Source: CADCTB01 sp035494015
GTDB lineage: Bacteria > Actinomycetota > Acidimicrobiia > Acidimicrobiales > AC-14
DNA length: 57,229 nucleotides
Assembly (NCBI GenBank): GCA_035494015.1
Contig: DATJHJ010000050.1
Coordinates: forward strand, 1-57,229
Direction of reading: 5' to 3'
The notes beneath the pieces are model-generated. The model saw nothing but the letters and a program-made list of their open reading frames with translations. It searched no databases and was not told where the DNA came from. Positions 40,478-49,023 of this stretch are shown here, in pieces (the first letter of the stretch is position 1; each line of letters starts with the position of its first letter). Both the position numbers and the translations under genes were made by a program.

Positions 40478-41692
40478 GTGCGCCGCCTGGCTGTCCTCTC
40501 GTTCCACACGTCGCCCCTGACCCAGCCGGGCACCGGCGACGGCGGCGGCATGAACGTCTACGTGCGGGAGCTTTCCTCGGCCCTGGCCGGGGCCGGGGTC
40601 GAGTGCGAGGTCTTCACCCGGTCGTGGCGGCGGGGGCTGCCCCTCGTCCAAGAGGTCGAGCCCGGGTTCCGGGTCCATCACGTGGTGGCCGGGCCCCAAG
40701 CGTCGGTGGCCAAGGAGGATCTGGCCCAGCACCTGGACGCCTTCACCGCCGGGGTGCTCGACCGCTTCGGGGAGTGCGGGCCGCCGGACGTGATCCACGC
40801 CAACTACTGGCTTTCGGGCGTCGCCGGCCACGTCCTCAAGCACCGCCTCGAGCTCCCGCTGGTGTCGACGTTCCACACCCTGGCCCGGGTCAAGGCCGAG
40901 GAGGCGGCCGAGGAGCACGACCGGCGAGCTCGGGCCGAGGCCGAGGTCATCGGCTGCTCGGACGCCATCCTCGCCTCCTCCGCCGACGAGGCGGCCCAGC
41001 TCGAACGCCTCTACGGGGCGGTGCCGGAGCGCATCGAGGTCGTACCGCCCGGCGTCGACCACCACCTGTTCTTCCCGGGGGACCGGGCCGCCGCCCGCGC
41101 CGCCCTGGGCCTGGGCGACGAGCCCGTGCTGCTGTTCGTGGGCCGCATCCAACCGCTCAAGGGGGCCGACGTGGCCGTGCGGGCCCTGGACGCCCTGCCC
41201 CAGCGCCACGCCACCCTGGTCCTGGTGGGCGGGCCCAGCGGTCGCGACGGCGCCGCCGAGCTGGTCCGGCTCCACCAGCTGGTGGCCGAGCTGGGCCTGC
41301 AGGCCCGGGTGCGGTTCGTCGCCCCGCGCCCCCACGGCGAGCTGACCGCCTATTACCGGGCCGCCGACGTCTGCCTGGTGCCGAGCAGGTCGGAGTCCTT
41401 CGGCCTGGTCGCCCTGGAGGCGGCGGCGTGCGGCACCCCGGTCGTGGCCGCCGCCGTCGGCGGGCTGCGCAGCCTGGTCGTCCCCGGTCGCACCGGGTTC
41501 CTGGTCGAGGGCCGGGACCCGGCGACCTACGCGGCGTGCGTCGAACGGCTGCTGACCGACACCTCCCTGGCCGCGGGCATGAGCCTGGAGGCGGCCGCTC
41601 TCGCCCGGCGCTTCCGGTGGTCGATCACCGCGGCCCGGCTGCGCCGGCTCTACGCCGACCTGACGGCCCGCCAACTGGTGGAGTGCCGCTGA
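40478..41692 (+). CDS. mshA: D-inositol-3-phosphate glycosyltransferase (mycothiol synthesis step 1)
   Basis: 404 aa GT4 enzyme. The N-terminal GGMNVYVREL is the MshA donor/acceptor motif; GRIQPLKGADVAVRAL and PSRSESFGLVALEAAACGTP with E-x7-E are the GT-B C-terminal sugar-nucleotide site. It transfers GlcNAc to inositol-3-phosphate, starting mycothiol biosynthesis. mshB, mshC and mshD are not here. GTG at 40478. Confidence 0.92.
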   Translation: MRRLAVLSFHTSPLTQPGTGDGGGMNVYVRELSSALAGAGVECEVFTRSWRRGLPLVQEVEPGFRVHHVVAGPQASVAKEDLAQHLDAFTAGVLDRFGECGPPDVIHANYWLSGVAGHVLKHRLELPLVSTFHTLARVKAEEAAEEHDRRARAEAEVIGCSDAILASSADEAAQLERLYGAVPERIEVVPPGVDHHLFFPGDRAAARAALGLGDEPVLLFVGRIQPLKGADVAVRALDALPQRHATLVLVGGPSGRDGAAELVRLHQLVAELGLQARVRFVAPRPHGELTAYYRAADVCLVPSRSESFGLVALEAAACGTPVVAAAVGGLRSLVVPGRTGFLVEGRDPATYAACVERLLTDTSLAAGMSLEAAALARRFRWSITAARLRRLYADLTARQLVECR

Positions 41693-41999
41693 CCCATCGG
41701 GTGACCGCGCCGCCCGCGGGCTAGCCTGGGCGGGGCCACTGGGGGCCAGGGGAGTGCTCGGCGGGCGTCGCCGGGTCTTTTCGCGCTTTGACGACATTTC
41801 ATGTCTTCCCTTGCGTTGTCGCACCAGGCGCAGTACGCTCCGGACGGGCCCGAGGGGCGGACTGGTCACCCCTTCGGGGAAGTGGGGGTGGTCAAGAGGT
41901 TCCTCGGGCCCATCCGCCGAGCCTTGCAACGGCGTCCACTCGTCATTAGCGTGACCCCGACTTTTGCAGCCGTGGCGGGTAGGGCTGCCGACCGTTTGG
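41693..41999 (+). promoter_or_regulatory. 307-bp leader of the M23 peptidase gene with a long stem-loop
   Basis: The only long gap in the window. A perfect 10-bp stem GGGCCCGAGG (41846-41855) / CCTCGGGCCC (41902-41911) encloses a C-UUCG-G capped hairpin and further GC-rich pairing. A possible promoter TTGCAA-17-TAGCGT lies at about 41926-41954. Base composition is less GC-rich than the genes. I could not fit it to the c-di-AMP (ydaO) riboswitch consensus. Confidence 0.45.
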
Positions 42000-43142
42000 A
42001 TGCCCAGACTGAGGATCCCCGCCCGCGTACTTGTCGTCCTGATGGTGTTGGCCATGGCCACACCGGCCTTCGCTGACGCTACGGACGACAAGAAGGCAGC
42101 CACCTCGGCCAAGAAAGCCCAGGCCGCGGCGCAGCTCGACACGCTCAAGGCCAACGACGACGACCTGGAGAACGCAGTCAAGGCGCTGGACGCCGGCGTG
42201 GCCGTCCAGAGCGCCAGCACCGACCAGGCCCAGCAGGCGCTGAAGGCGGCCGAGTCCACCCTGGGGAGCGCCCAAGCCCAGTTGGCGGCCACCGAGGCCA
42301 AGATGACCGACCTGCGGGCCAAGACGGCCGAGGCGGCCATCCGGGCCTACGTGCACCCCGGCGGCGACACGCTGCTGGAGATCGTGCGGGCCAAGGATCT
42401 CGGCGAGGCCAGCCGCCGCCAGGCCCTCCTGGCCCACGTGGTCTCGGCCGACCGTGACGTGGTCGACCAGATGCGTGGCGTGCGCCAGGACGAGCAGTTC
42501 GAGCGCGAGAACCTGAGCAAGGCCCGGGACGTGGCCGCCGAGCGCAAGAAGGCGGCGGCCGACAAGCTGGCCGCCCTGCAGAAGACCCGCGACGACCAGG
42601 CCCGGTTGAAGTCGGCCCTGGACGCCCGCATCTCCGAGGTCACCTCGGAGGTCGCCGCCCTGTCCCGGGAGGAGGCGACGCTCTCGGCCACCATCCGGGC
42701 CCGGTCGCTCCCCGCCGACGCCGGCGATACCGGCGCGTCCAGTAGCGGGGCAGGCAACGCCAAGGTTTCGGGGTCCGGGCTGGCCTGGCCCGCCCAGGGG
42801 ACGATCACGTCCGGGTTTGGCTACCGGTGGGGGGCGCTGCACGCCGGGCTGGACATCGCCAACAACGTGGGCACGCCGATCCGGGCGGCCAAGAGCGGGA
42901 CGGTGATCGTGGCCGGCTGGAACGCGGGCGGCTACGGGAACTGGGTCATCATCGACCACGGCGGGGGGTTCTCGACCCTCTACGGCCACATGAGCCGCAT
43001 CCGCACGAGCGAGGGCGCCACGGTCAAGCAGGGCGACCTGATCGGGGACATGGGCTCGACCGGCAACTCCACCGGTCCCCACCTGCACTTCGAGACCCGG
43101 GTCGGCGGCAACCCGCAGGACCCGACCCGCTACCTGCCTTAG
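42000..43142 (+). CDS. Secreted M23 peptidase with coiled coil (EnvC-like)
   Basis: 380 aa. A signal peptide (about residues 1-25, cleavage after FA in TPAFA-DATDD) is followed by a long Ala/Lys-rich coiled coil to about residue 240, and a LytM domain with the zinc motif HAGLDIA (about 282-288) and HLHFE (about 360-364). It should cut peptidoglycan cross-links outside the cell, with the coiled coil holding or regulating it, as in EnvC/NlpD. Its TAG overlaps the antiporter stop on the other strand. Confidence 0.92.
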   Translation: MPRLRIPARVLVVLMVLAMATPAFADATDDKKAATSAKKAQAAAQLDTLKANDDDLENAVKALDAGVAVQSASTDQAQQALKAAESTLGSAQAQLAATEAKMTDLRAKTAEAAIRAYVHPGGDTLLEIVRAKDLGEASRRQALLAHVVSADRDVVDQMRGVRQDEQFERENLSKARDVAAERKKAAADKLAALQKTRDDQARLKSALDARISEVTSEVAALSREEATLSATIRARSLPADAGDTGASSSGAGNAKVSGSGLAWPAQGTITSGFGYRWGALHAGLDIANNVGTPIRAAKSGTVIVAGWNAGGYGNWVIIDHGGGFSTLYGHMSRIRTSEGATVKQGDLIGDMGSTGNSTGPHLHFETRVGGNPQDPTRYLP

Positions 43143-44362
43143 CGCCCGCCCAGGTCGGGGTCGGGGCGGATCACCCCCAGCAGGGGGGCCGTGGCCACGG
43201 TCGTGACCACCGCCATCAGCACCAGCAGGCTGAACAGGGACCGGTCGAGCACCCCCAGGCTGAGGCCGATGTTGAGCACGACCAGCTCGGTCAGGCCCCG
43301 GGTGTTCATGAGCACCCCCAGGGCCAGTGACTCCCGGGCCGCCAGCCCCAGCATGCGGGCCCCGCCCACGGCACCGAGGAGCTTGCCGGCGCAGGCCACG
43401 CCCAGGATCAGGGCGAACTGCCACAGGCCGCGGCGCCCGACCCCGCCCAGGTCGACGTTCAGCCCGGTGGTGACGAAGAAGATCGGCAGCAGGATGGCGG
43501 CCATGGCCTCCAACGGGGCCCGGGCCCGCCCGGCGAGGTCGCCCCGAGGGAACACCGCGCCCAGCAGGAAGGCGCCGAAGATCTCGTGCAGGCCCATGGC
43601 CGAGGTGGCCCAGGCGCACACCAAGATCCCGACCACGACCACGGGCAGGTCCCCCGGGCCCGCCGGTTTCCCGGAGAAGCGGGCCAGCGCGGGCCGGACG
43701 GCGAGGATCATCACCGCGCCGAAGGTGACGGCCAGGAGGCAGATCCACGGCAGCTGCCAGCCGGCGGAGGACGTGGCCACGGCCACGACGACGGCCAGGG
43801 TGGCCCAGGTCAGGACGTCGTCGCCGGCCGCGCAGGCCATGGCCAGCGTCCCCAGTGGCGTCTCGTACAGCCCCCGTTCTTGCAGGATGCGGGCCAGCAC
43901 CGGGAACGCGGTGATGGACATGCAGGCCCCCATGAACAGCGCGAACGGGACCAGGGCGGCGTGGGCGTGCGTCGAGTGCAGGACCAGGCCGAGGAGGACG
44001 CCGAGGGCGAAGGGAGTGGCCGTCCCGGCCACGGCCACAGCCCCGGAGATGCGCTGGCGGCGGTCGGTGAGGTGGCCGAGGTCCATCTCCATGCCGACGA
44101 GGAACATGAACAGGACGAGCCCGAGCGTGGCCAGGACCCGCAGCATGGGGCGGATGGTGAGCGGGAAGAGGGTGGTCGACCACGCCCCGAGCACGGTGGG
44201 CCCGAGGGCCAGGCCGGCGACGATCTCGCCGATGACCGGTGGTTGGCCGAGCCGCTCGAACAGCCGGCCCGCCAGCCGGGCGACCACCACGACCATGGCC
44301 ACGGCCAGCAGCGTGCGGGTGGCGTCGTCGTGGCGCAGGTAGACGAACGCCTCGACGAGCAT
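43139..44362 (-). CDS. CPA2-type cation/proton antiporter (Kef/NapA-like)
   Basis: 407 aa with about 12 membrane helices, covering only the transporter domain (no RCK/TrkA-N domain). PVIGEIVAGLALGPTVLG opens the core; FLVGMEMDL, MGACMSITAFPVLARIL and MACAAGDDVLTWATLAV contain the family's unwound-helix and DD motifs. Substrate is Na+ or K+ against H+. ATG at 44362 with GACACT 8 nt upstream, interlocked with the divergent proC -10. Confidence 0.9.
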   Translation of the reverse strand: MLVEAFVYLRHDDATRTLLAVAMVVVVARLAGRLFERLGQPPVIGEIVAGLALGPTVLGAWSTTLFPLTIRPMLRVLATLGLVLFMFLVGMEMDLGHLTDRRQRISGAVAVAGTATPFALGVLLGLVLHSTHAHAALVPFALFMGACMSITAFPVLARILQERGLYETPLGTLAMACAAGDDVLTWATLAVVVAVATSSAGWQLPWICLLAVTFGAVMILAVRPALARFSGKPAGPGDLPVVVVGILVCAWATSAMGLHEIFGAFLLGAVFPRGDLAGRARAPLEAMAAILLPIFFVTTGLNVDLGGVGRRGLWQFALILGVACAGKLLGAVGGARMLGLAARESLALGVLMNTRGLTELVVLNIGLSLGVLDRSLFSLLVLMAVVTTVATAPLLGVIRPDPDLGGR

Positions 44363-44369
44363 GCGCCGG

Positions 44370-44375
44370 TAGTGT
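44370..44375 (+). promoter_or_regulatory. -10 element of proC, overlapping the antiporter -10
   Basis: TAGTGT ends 7 nt before the proC GTG at 44383. On the other strand GACACT (44376-44371) ends 8 nt before the antiporter ATG at 44362, so the two -10s share five base pairs. Confidence 0.45.
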
Positions 44376-44382
44376 CGCCCAC

Positions 44383-45183
<801 letters not shown>

Positions 45184-45237
45184 CCACCGCTTTTCACAGG
45201 GGCCGCAGGGGAATACATTGCCCACAGGCGAAGAGGG

Positions 45238-45441
45238 GTGATCGAACTGCCGCACAATCCAGAACGGGCCCGGTTCCTGACCGTCGCGGAAGTCGCCGGC
45301 CAGCTGCGCGTGTCCAACATGACCGTCTACCGGCTCATCAAGGCCGGCCGGCTGGCGTCGGTCCGGGTGGGCAAGTCCTACCGGGTGCGGGAGGACGACG
45401 TGGACGCCTACCTGGCCAGCACCTACACGCAGGCCGGGTGA
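45238..45441 (+). CDS. Small MerR/excisionase-type helix-turn-helix protein
   Basis: 67 aa. FLTVAEVAGQLRVSNMTVYR is the helix-turn-helix and ASVRVGKSYRVREDDVDAYL the wing region. Despite similarity to phage excisionases, a conserved short HTH protein right after proC is common in actinobacteria and is a DNA-binding regulator, related in architecture to BldC. No integrase is near. Its TGA overlaps the GTG of the SAM hydrolase. Confidence 0.82.
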   Translation: MIELPHNPERARFLTVAEVAGQLRVSNMTVYRLIKAGRLASVRVGKSYRVREDDVDAYLASTYTQAG

Positions 45442-46304
45442 GCGCCGGCTTCGACACGGTCTGGTTCCTGTCCGATTACGGCCTGGAGGACGAGTTCGTC
45501 GGGGTGGTGAAGGCGGTGATCCGGGCCATCGCACCGGGCGTGACCGTGGGCGACGTCACCCACCAGATCCCCCCGCACGACACCCGTACCGGCGCCCTGG
45601 CCCTGGCCCGCAGCATGCAGTACCTGACCCTCACCCCGGCGGTGATCCTGGCCGTGGTCGACCCCGGGGTGGGCTCGGACCGCCGGGCCGTGGCCGTGGA
45701 AGCGGGCCCGCCGGACGACGGCGAGGCCGGGCCGGATGCCCCGCTCAGGGGGCCGCTCGGGCCCAGGGCGGTGCTGGTCGGGCCGGACAACGGGCTGCTG
45801 GCCCCCGCGGTGGCCATGGTCGGCGGGGCCCGGCGGGCGGTGTCGCTGACCAATGACGACTACCACCTGCCGGCCCCCGGCCCGACCTTCGCCGGGCGCG
45901 ACGTCTTCGCCCCGGCCGCCGCCCACCTGTGCACCGGGGTGGATCTGGCCGAGCTGGGCGAGCCGGTCGACCCCATCACCCTGCTCCCCGGCGTGCTGCC
46001 CCTGTCCCGGCAGGAGGACGGCTCGGTCGTCGCCGAGGTGCTGTGGGTCGACCGGTTCGGCAACGCCCAGCTCAACGTCGACCCCGACGACCTCGTCCTC
46101 ATGGACGACCCCCTCGTCCTCCTCCACGGCGAGAAGCAACGGACGGCGGTGCGGGCCCGGACCTACGCCGACCTCCGCCCCGGCCAGGTCGGCCTGGTCA
46201 CCGACTCCTACGGCCTGGTCTCCATCGCCCTCGACCGGCGGTCGGCCGCCGAGGAGCTGCGCATCCATGCCGGCGACGGCGTGACCATCCGGCCGGCCGA
46301 GTAG
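45438..46304 (+). CDS. S-adenosyl-L-methionine hydrolase (adenosine-forming, DUF62)
   Basis: 288 aa. The N-terminal FLSDYGLEDEFVGVVKAV and AVVDPGVGSDRRAVAVEA mark this fluorinase-like family; later GPDNGLLAPA, FAGRDVFAPAAAHL and WVDRFGNAQLNV form the substrate site. Members cleave SAM to adenosine and methionine using water. The overlap with the HTH gene implies co-translation. Confidence 0.88.
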   Translation: MSAGFDTVWFLSDYGLEDEFVGVVKAVIRAIAPGVTVGDVTHQIPPHDTRTGALALARSMQYLTLTPAVILAVVDPGVGSDRRAVAVEAGPPDDGEAGPDAPLRGPLGPRAVLVGPDNGLLAPAVAMVGGARRAVSLTNDDYHLPAPGPTFAGRDVFAPAAAHLCTGVDLAELGEPVDPITLLPGVLPLSRQEDGSVVAEVLWVDRFGNAQLNVDPDDLVLMDDPLVLLHGEKQRTAVRARTYADLRPGQVGLVTDSYGLVSIALDRRSAAEELRIHAGDGVTIRPAE

Positions 46305-46312
46305 GCGGCCCA

Positions 46313-46402
46313 GTGCGCCCGAGCATCGCCATCCTGCTGGCCCTCCTGCTGGTCGCCATACTGGGTGCCGCCCTCATCCAGTTCCTGCTGCTCGGCAAGT
46401 AG
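46313..46402 (+). CDS. 29-aa single-span membrane peptide
   Basis: GTG start 9 bp after the SAM hydrolase stop; the whole product is one hydrophobic helix (SIAILLALLLVAILGAALIQ) between a basic N-terminus and a terminal K. No family recognised. A real small protein or a chance frame; the absence of charged residues inside the helix favours a true membrane peptide. Confidence 0.4.
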   Translation: MRPSIAILLALLLVAILGAALIQFLLLGK

Positions 46403-46415
46403 CCGGGGCGCCGCG

Positions 46416-46793
46416 TCAGAACAGGGAGGCGCAGAGGCGGTTGATCTCCCGCTCCAGGGAGGCCAGCCCGTCGACCTTGCCGATGCACAGCGAGATGCCG
46501 GCATCGGCCGCCGCCCGCTCCAGGGCATCGTCGATGTAGGCGGTGTAGAGGATCATCACCTGGTCGGGCCGGCGGGCCCGGATGCCACGGGCGGTGTCCA
46601 GGCCGTCCATGCCCGGCATCTTGTAGTCGATGACGACGATGTCCGGGTCGGCGTCCCCCACGGCCTCGACCGCGGCGGGGCCGCTGGCCGCCGCGCCCAC
46701 GACGTCGTAGCCGTCGAGCGACAGCATGGAGGTGAGCATTCGGCGGACGTGGTCGGTGTCGTCGACCACCATCACCCGGATCGTGCGGGCCAC
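46416..46793 (-). CDS. Stand-alone response regulator (CheY-like receiver)
   Basis: 125 aa receiver domain without output domain. Acidic pair in MVVDDTDHVRRML, phosphoacceptor Asp in IVVIDYKMPGMDGLDT, conserved Thr in LYTAYIDD and Lys in IGKVDGLASLER. The C-terminal tail is short. No histidine kinase is adjacent. GTG at 46793 is chosen since TACGCT lies 8 nt before it. Confidence 0.85.
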   Translation of the reverse strand: MARTIRVMVVDDTDHVRRMLTSMLSLDGYDVVGAAASGPAAVEAVGDADPDIVVIDYKMPGMDGLDTARGIRARRPDQVMILYTAYIDDALERAAADAGISLCIGKVDGLASLEREINRLCASLF

Positions 46794-46801
46794 TGCCGGG
46801 C

Positions 46802-46807
46802 AGCGTA
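46802..46807 (-). promoter_or_regulatory. -10 element of the response regulator
   Basis: TACGCT on the minus strand ending 8 nt before the GTG at 46793. Confidence 0.4.
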
Positions 46808-46947
46808 CCCGCTTCGACGTCCTCACCCCCCGGTCCCTGGCCACCGCTCGCGGGTTCTGCAGCCGTGGGCCCATCTGCCGTCCCTTCGTCGTCACCATCA
46901 GTGAGATGACGATCGGTCGGACGGCCGAAATGCTTGAGGCCCTCGCG

Positions 46948-47313
46948 CTAGGTGACGGTGAGGGTCTGGCGGATGCCGTTGCCGGTCTGGCCCGGCTTGC
47001 AGGCCAGCTCGTAGGTGCCGGCGTTGAGGGTGGCGGAGAAGCTGGCCTTGGTCCCCGGCCCGATGTTCTCCTTCTCGGTGACGACCTTGTCGCCGGGGGC
47101 GTAGATGTAGACCTCGGTGGCCGTGTTGCCGGTGTTCTCGACCTGGAACCGATGCTTGCCGGCGCCCAGGTTCGTCTGCGCCACCCGGCACTCGGTGTTG
47201 GACGAGGTCACGGCGATGGCGTCGCCCCCCGCCTCGTCGGACGAGCAGGCGGCCAGCCCGAGGGCCAGCCCCAGGGCGAGGAGCGCCGGGGCCAGGGCGG
47301 GGGCACGTCTCAT
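46948..47313 (-). CDS. EfeO-type cupredoxin lipoprotein (short form)
   Basis: 121 aa. Signal peptide with lipobox LAAC (Cys at about residue 23) followed by SSDEAGG linker. The rest is the EfeO N-terminal cupredoxin domain: ECRVAQTNLGAGKHRFQVEN, TEVYIYAPGD, ENIGPGTK, GTYELACKPGQTGNGIRQ. The M75 peptidase-like domain of full EfeO is absent. It should deliver iron to the EfeU permease whose gene it overlaps (ATGA). Confidence 0.85.
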   Translation of the reverse strand: MRRAPALAPALLALGLALGLAACSSDEAGGDAIAVTSSNTECRVAQTNLGAGKHRFQVENTGNTATEVYIYAPGDKVVTEKENIGPGTKASFSATLNAGTYELACKPGQTGNGIRQTLTVT

Positions 47314-48203
47314 CGGGTCACGGCCTCCGTGGTCGGGGTGGTGCGGGCGGGTTCGGCCGGCCCGGCCACCGGCGGCACCGGCGGGGTCGGCGATGCGCTC
47401 GGCGACGGCGGTCGCAGGAACAGGGCCATGGTGGGCACGAGGTAGAGGAGCCAGGCGCCCAGCTCGAGGCGGGTGGGCTCGGCGCTGATGCTGAACAGGC
47501 CCTTGAACAGCGCTCCCCACCAGCTCGACGGCGGCAGGACGGCGGTGGCGTCCAGCACCCGGTGGTTCAGGCCGCCGAAGGTGAGGAAGCCGGCCTCCTG
47601 GAGGTCGTGGAACCCGTAGGCCAGCACGCCGGCGGCGACCACGACCAGGCCCGCCCCCGTCCAGCGGAAGAAGGTGGCCAGGTTGAGCCTCACCGACCGC
47701 TTGTAGAGCAGGTACCCGAGGACCACGGCGGTGACCAGGCCGAGGAAGGCGCCGAGCACGGGGGCGGCGGTGTCCCCGGTGGCTTGGACGGCCGTCCAGA
47801 TGAACAGGGCGGTCTCCAGGCCCTCGCGGCCCACGGCGATGAAGGCGGTGAGGGCCAGCGCCCCGGTACCCATGGCCAGGGCGACGTCGAGCTTGTCCTG
47901 CAGCTCGCCCTTGAGGTGCCGCGACGTCCGCCGCATCCAGAAGATCATCCAGGTGACGAAGCACACGGCCAGGATCGACATGGAGCCGCCGAACGCCTCC
48001 TGGGCCCGGAACGACATCGACCGCGACGTGAAGGTGAGCAGCGCGCCGGCGGCCAGGCTGGTGGCGACGGCGGCGCCCACCCCCAGCCAGATGGGCCGGA
48101 GCCGGTCCTTGCGGCCGCTGCGGACCAGGTAGGCGACGAGGATGCTGACGACGAGTGCGGCTTCGAGGCCCTCCCGCAGGCCGATGAGATAGTTGGCGAG
48201 CAT
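47310..48203 (-). CDS. efeU: EfeU/FTR1-family iron permease
   Basis: 297 aa with seven membrane helices. The two REGLE iron-binding motifs are GLREGLEAALVV (about residue 8-19) and VGREGLETALFI (about 123-134). It imports iron across the cytoplasmic membrane after oxidation of Fe(II). efeB (the heme peroxidase) is missing, so the oxidant partner is unknown. A possible DtxR/IdeR box lies just upstream. Confidence 0.92.
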   Translation of the reverse strand: MLANYLIGLREGLEAALVVSILVAYLVRSGRKDRLRPIWLGVGAAVATSLAAGALLTFTSRSMSFRAQEAFGGSMSILAVCFVTWMIFWMRRTSRHLKGELQDKLDVALAMGTGALALTAFIAVGREGLETALFIWTAVQATGDTAAPVLGAFLGLVTAVVLGYLLYKRSVRLNLATFFRWTGAGLVVVAAGVLAYGFHDLQEAGFLTFGGLNHRVLDATAVLPPSSWWGALFKGLFSISAEPTRLELGAWLLYLVPTMALFLRPPSPSASPTPPVPPVAGPAEPARTTPTTEAVTR

Positions 48204-48214
48204 GGAAGGATTCC

Positions 48215-48242
48215 CTTAGGCGAGATATGAGGCTTCCCTAAG
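48215..48242 (-). promoter_or_regulatory. Candidate iron-regulator box upstream of efeU
   Basis: CTTAGG (48242-48237, minus reading) and CCTAAG (48220-48215) are inverted and the left half reads TTAGGGAAGCCT, close to the DtxR/IdeR consensus TTAGGTTAGCCT; the right half is weaker. It lies 12-39 bp before the efeU start. Confidence 0.45.
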
Positions 48243-48960
48243 TGTCTCCCACCTTCCCCGGTCGCGCAACATGTTCCCTGCGGGGGTTCGTCACCAGGAA
48301 GCCGAGGAAGAGGATGGTGATGCCCGCGGTGAGGGTGACCGCGAACCCCTCCATCTCGCCCAGCACGGAGTTGAGCAGTCCGCTGGCCCCGAGCACCAGG
48401 GTGCCGAGGGCGATGAGGCCGTTGGCCAGCGCCAGGCGGCCGCCACCGGGGCGGGTACGGCCCGCGCCCGCTCGCAGCCGCCACGCGCTCCACACCGCCC
48501 CGCCGAGCACGACCAGCGCCCCGCCGGCGGAGGCCACCGCGGCCAGGATCCGGGGCAGCGGGCCGAACACCTCCGAGCCCTGGGGGAGCCGGTGGGCCGG
48601 GACCTCGGCCCGCATGGGCGCCACCGCCAGCACGCCGGCGGCGAACGCCCCGGCCAGGGCCACGCCCGCGGCCCAGCGGTCGCCCCGGCGCGGGCCGCCG
48701 AGCAGGTAGACGGTCCCGAGGGCCAGGAAGGGCACGTTGAGGATGGCGCCGAACAGGTAGAAGATCCGGAAGGTGGCCGGGTTCCAACCGTTCGACGCCC
48801 CCAGCCACAGGGCGCCGGCCCCGAGGGTGAACATGGCCAGGGCCACCGTCCAGGCCAGCTCGTGGCGCCGGCGGCGGTCGAGCCACCGCTCCAGCGTGGA
48901 CAGGGCGAAGGCCAGCGCCACCAGCCCGGCGGCGGCGGCCAACGCCGACTGGGTGCGCAT
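48238..48960 (-). CDS. Seven-helix membrane protein, unknown
   Basis: 240 aa with about seven hydrophobic helices, starting MRTQSALAAAAGLVALAFAL. Between helices is RWLDRRRRHELAW. No catalytic motif seen. It resembles conserved actinobacterial integral membrane proteins of unknown function. The stop is 35 bp before efeU and overlaps the candidate iron box, so the two might be read through. Confidence 0.65.
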   Translation of the reverse strand: MRTQSALAAAAGLVALAFALSTLERWLDRRRRHELAWTVALAMFTLGAGALWLGASNGWNPATFRIFYLFGAILNVPFLALGTVYLLGGPRRGDRWAAGVALAGAFAAGVLAVAPMRAEVPAHRLPQGSEVFGPLPRILAAVASAGGALVVLGGAVWSAWRLRAGAGRTRPGGGRLALANGLIALGTLVLGASGLLNSVLGEMEGFAVTLTAGITILFLGFLVTNPRREHVARPGKVGDT

Positions 48961-48985
48961 GGCGCCGATGCTACGGCCGGCGGCC

Positions 48986-49016
48986 TTGTGAATCGGCGCA
49001 CGAAGTCACCTACACT
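48986..49016 (+). promoter_or_regulatory. rex promoter with a Rex-operator half site
   Basis: TTGTGAA at 48986-48992 equals one half of the Rex operator (TTGTGAA-n6-TTCACAA); the right half is poor. It coincides with the -35 position and TACACT (49011-49016) is the -10, 7 nt before the ATG, so rex should be leaderless and may be self-repressed. Confidence 0.5.
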
Positions 49017-49023
49017 GGGGATA

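Noticed and set aside
41693..41999. c-di-AMP (ydaO) riboswitch before the M23 gene
   Set aside because: The conserved GGGGGA and CCGUC cores do not line up; only a generic stem is seen.
45238..45441. Excisionase-like HTH gene as mark of a mobile element
   Set aside because: No integrase, att duplication or phage genes are near, and a small HTH gene after proC is common in actinobacteria.
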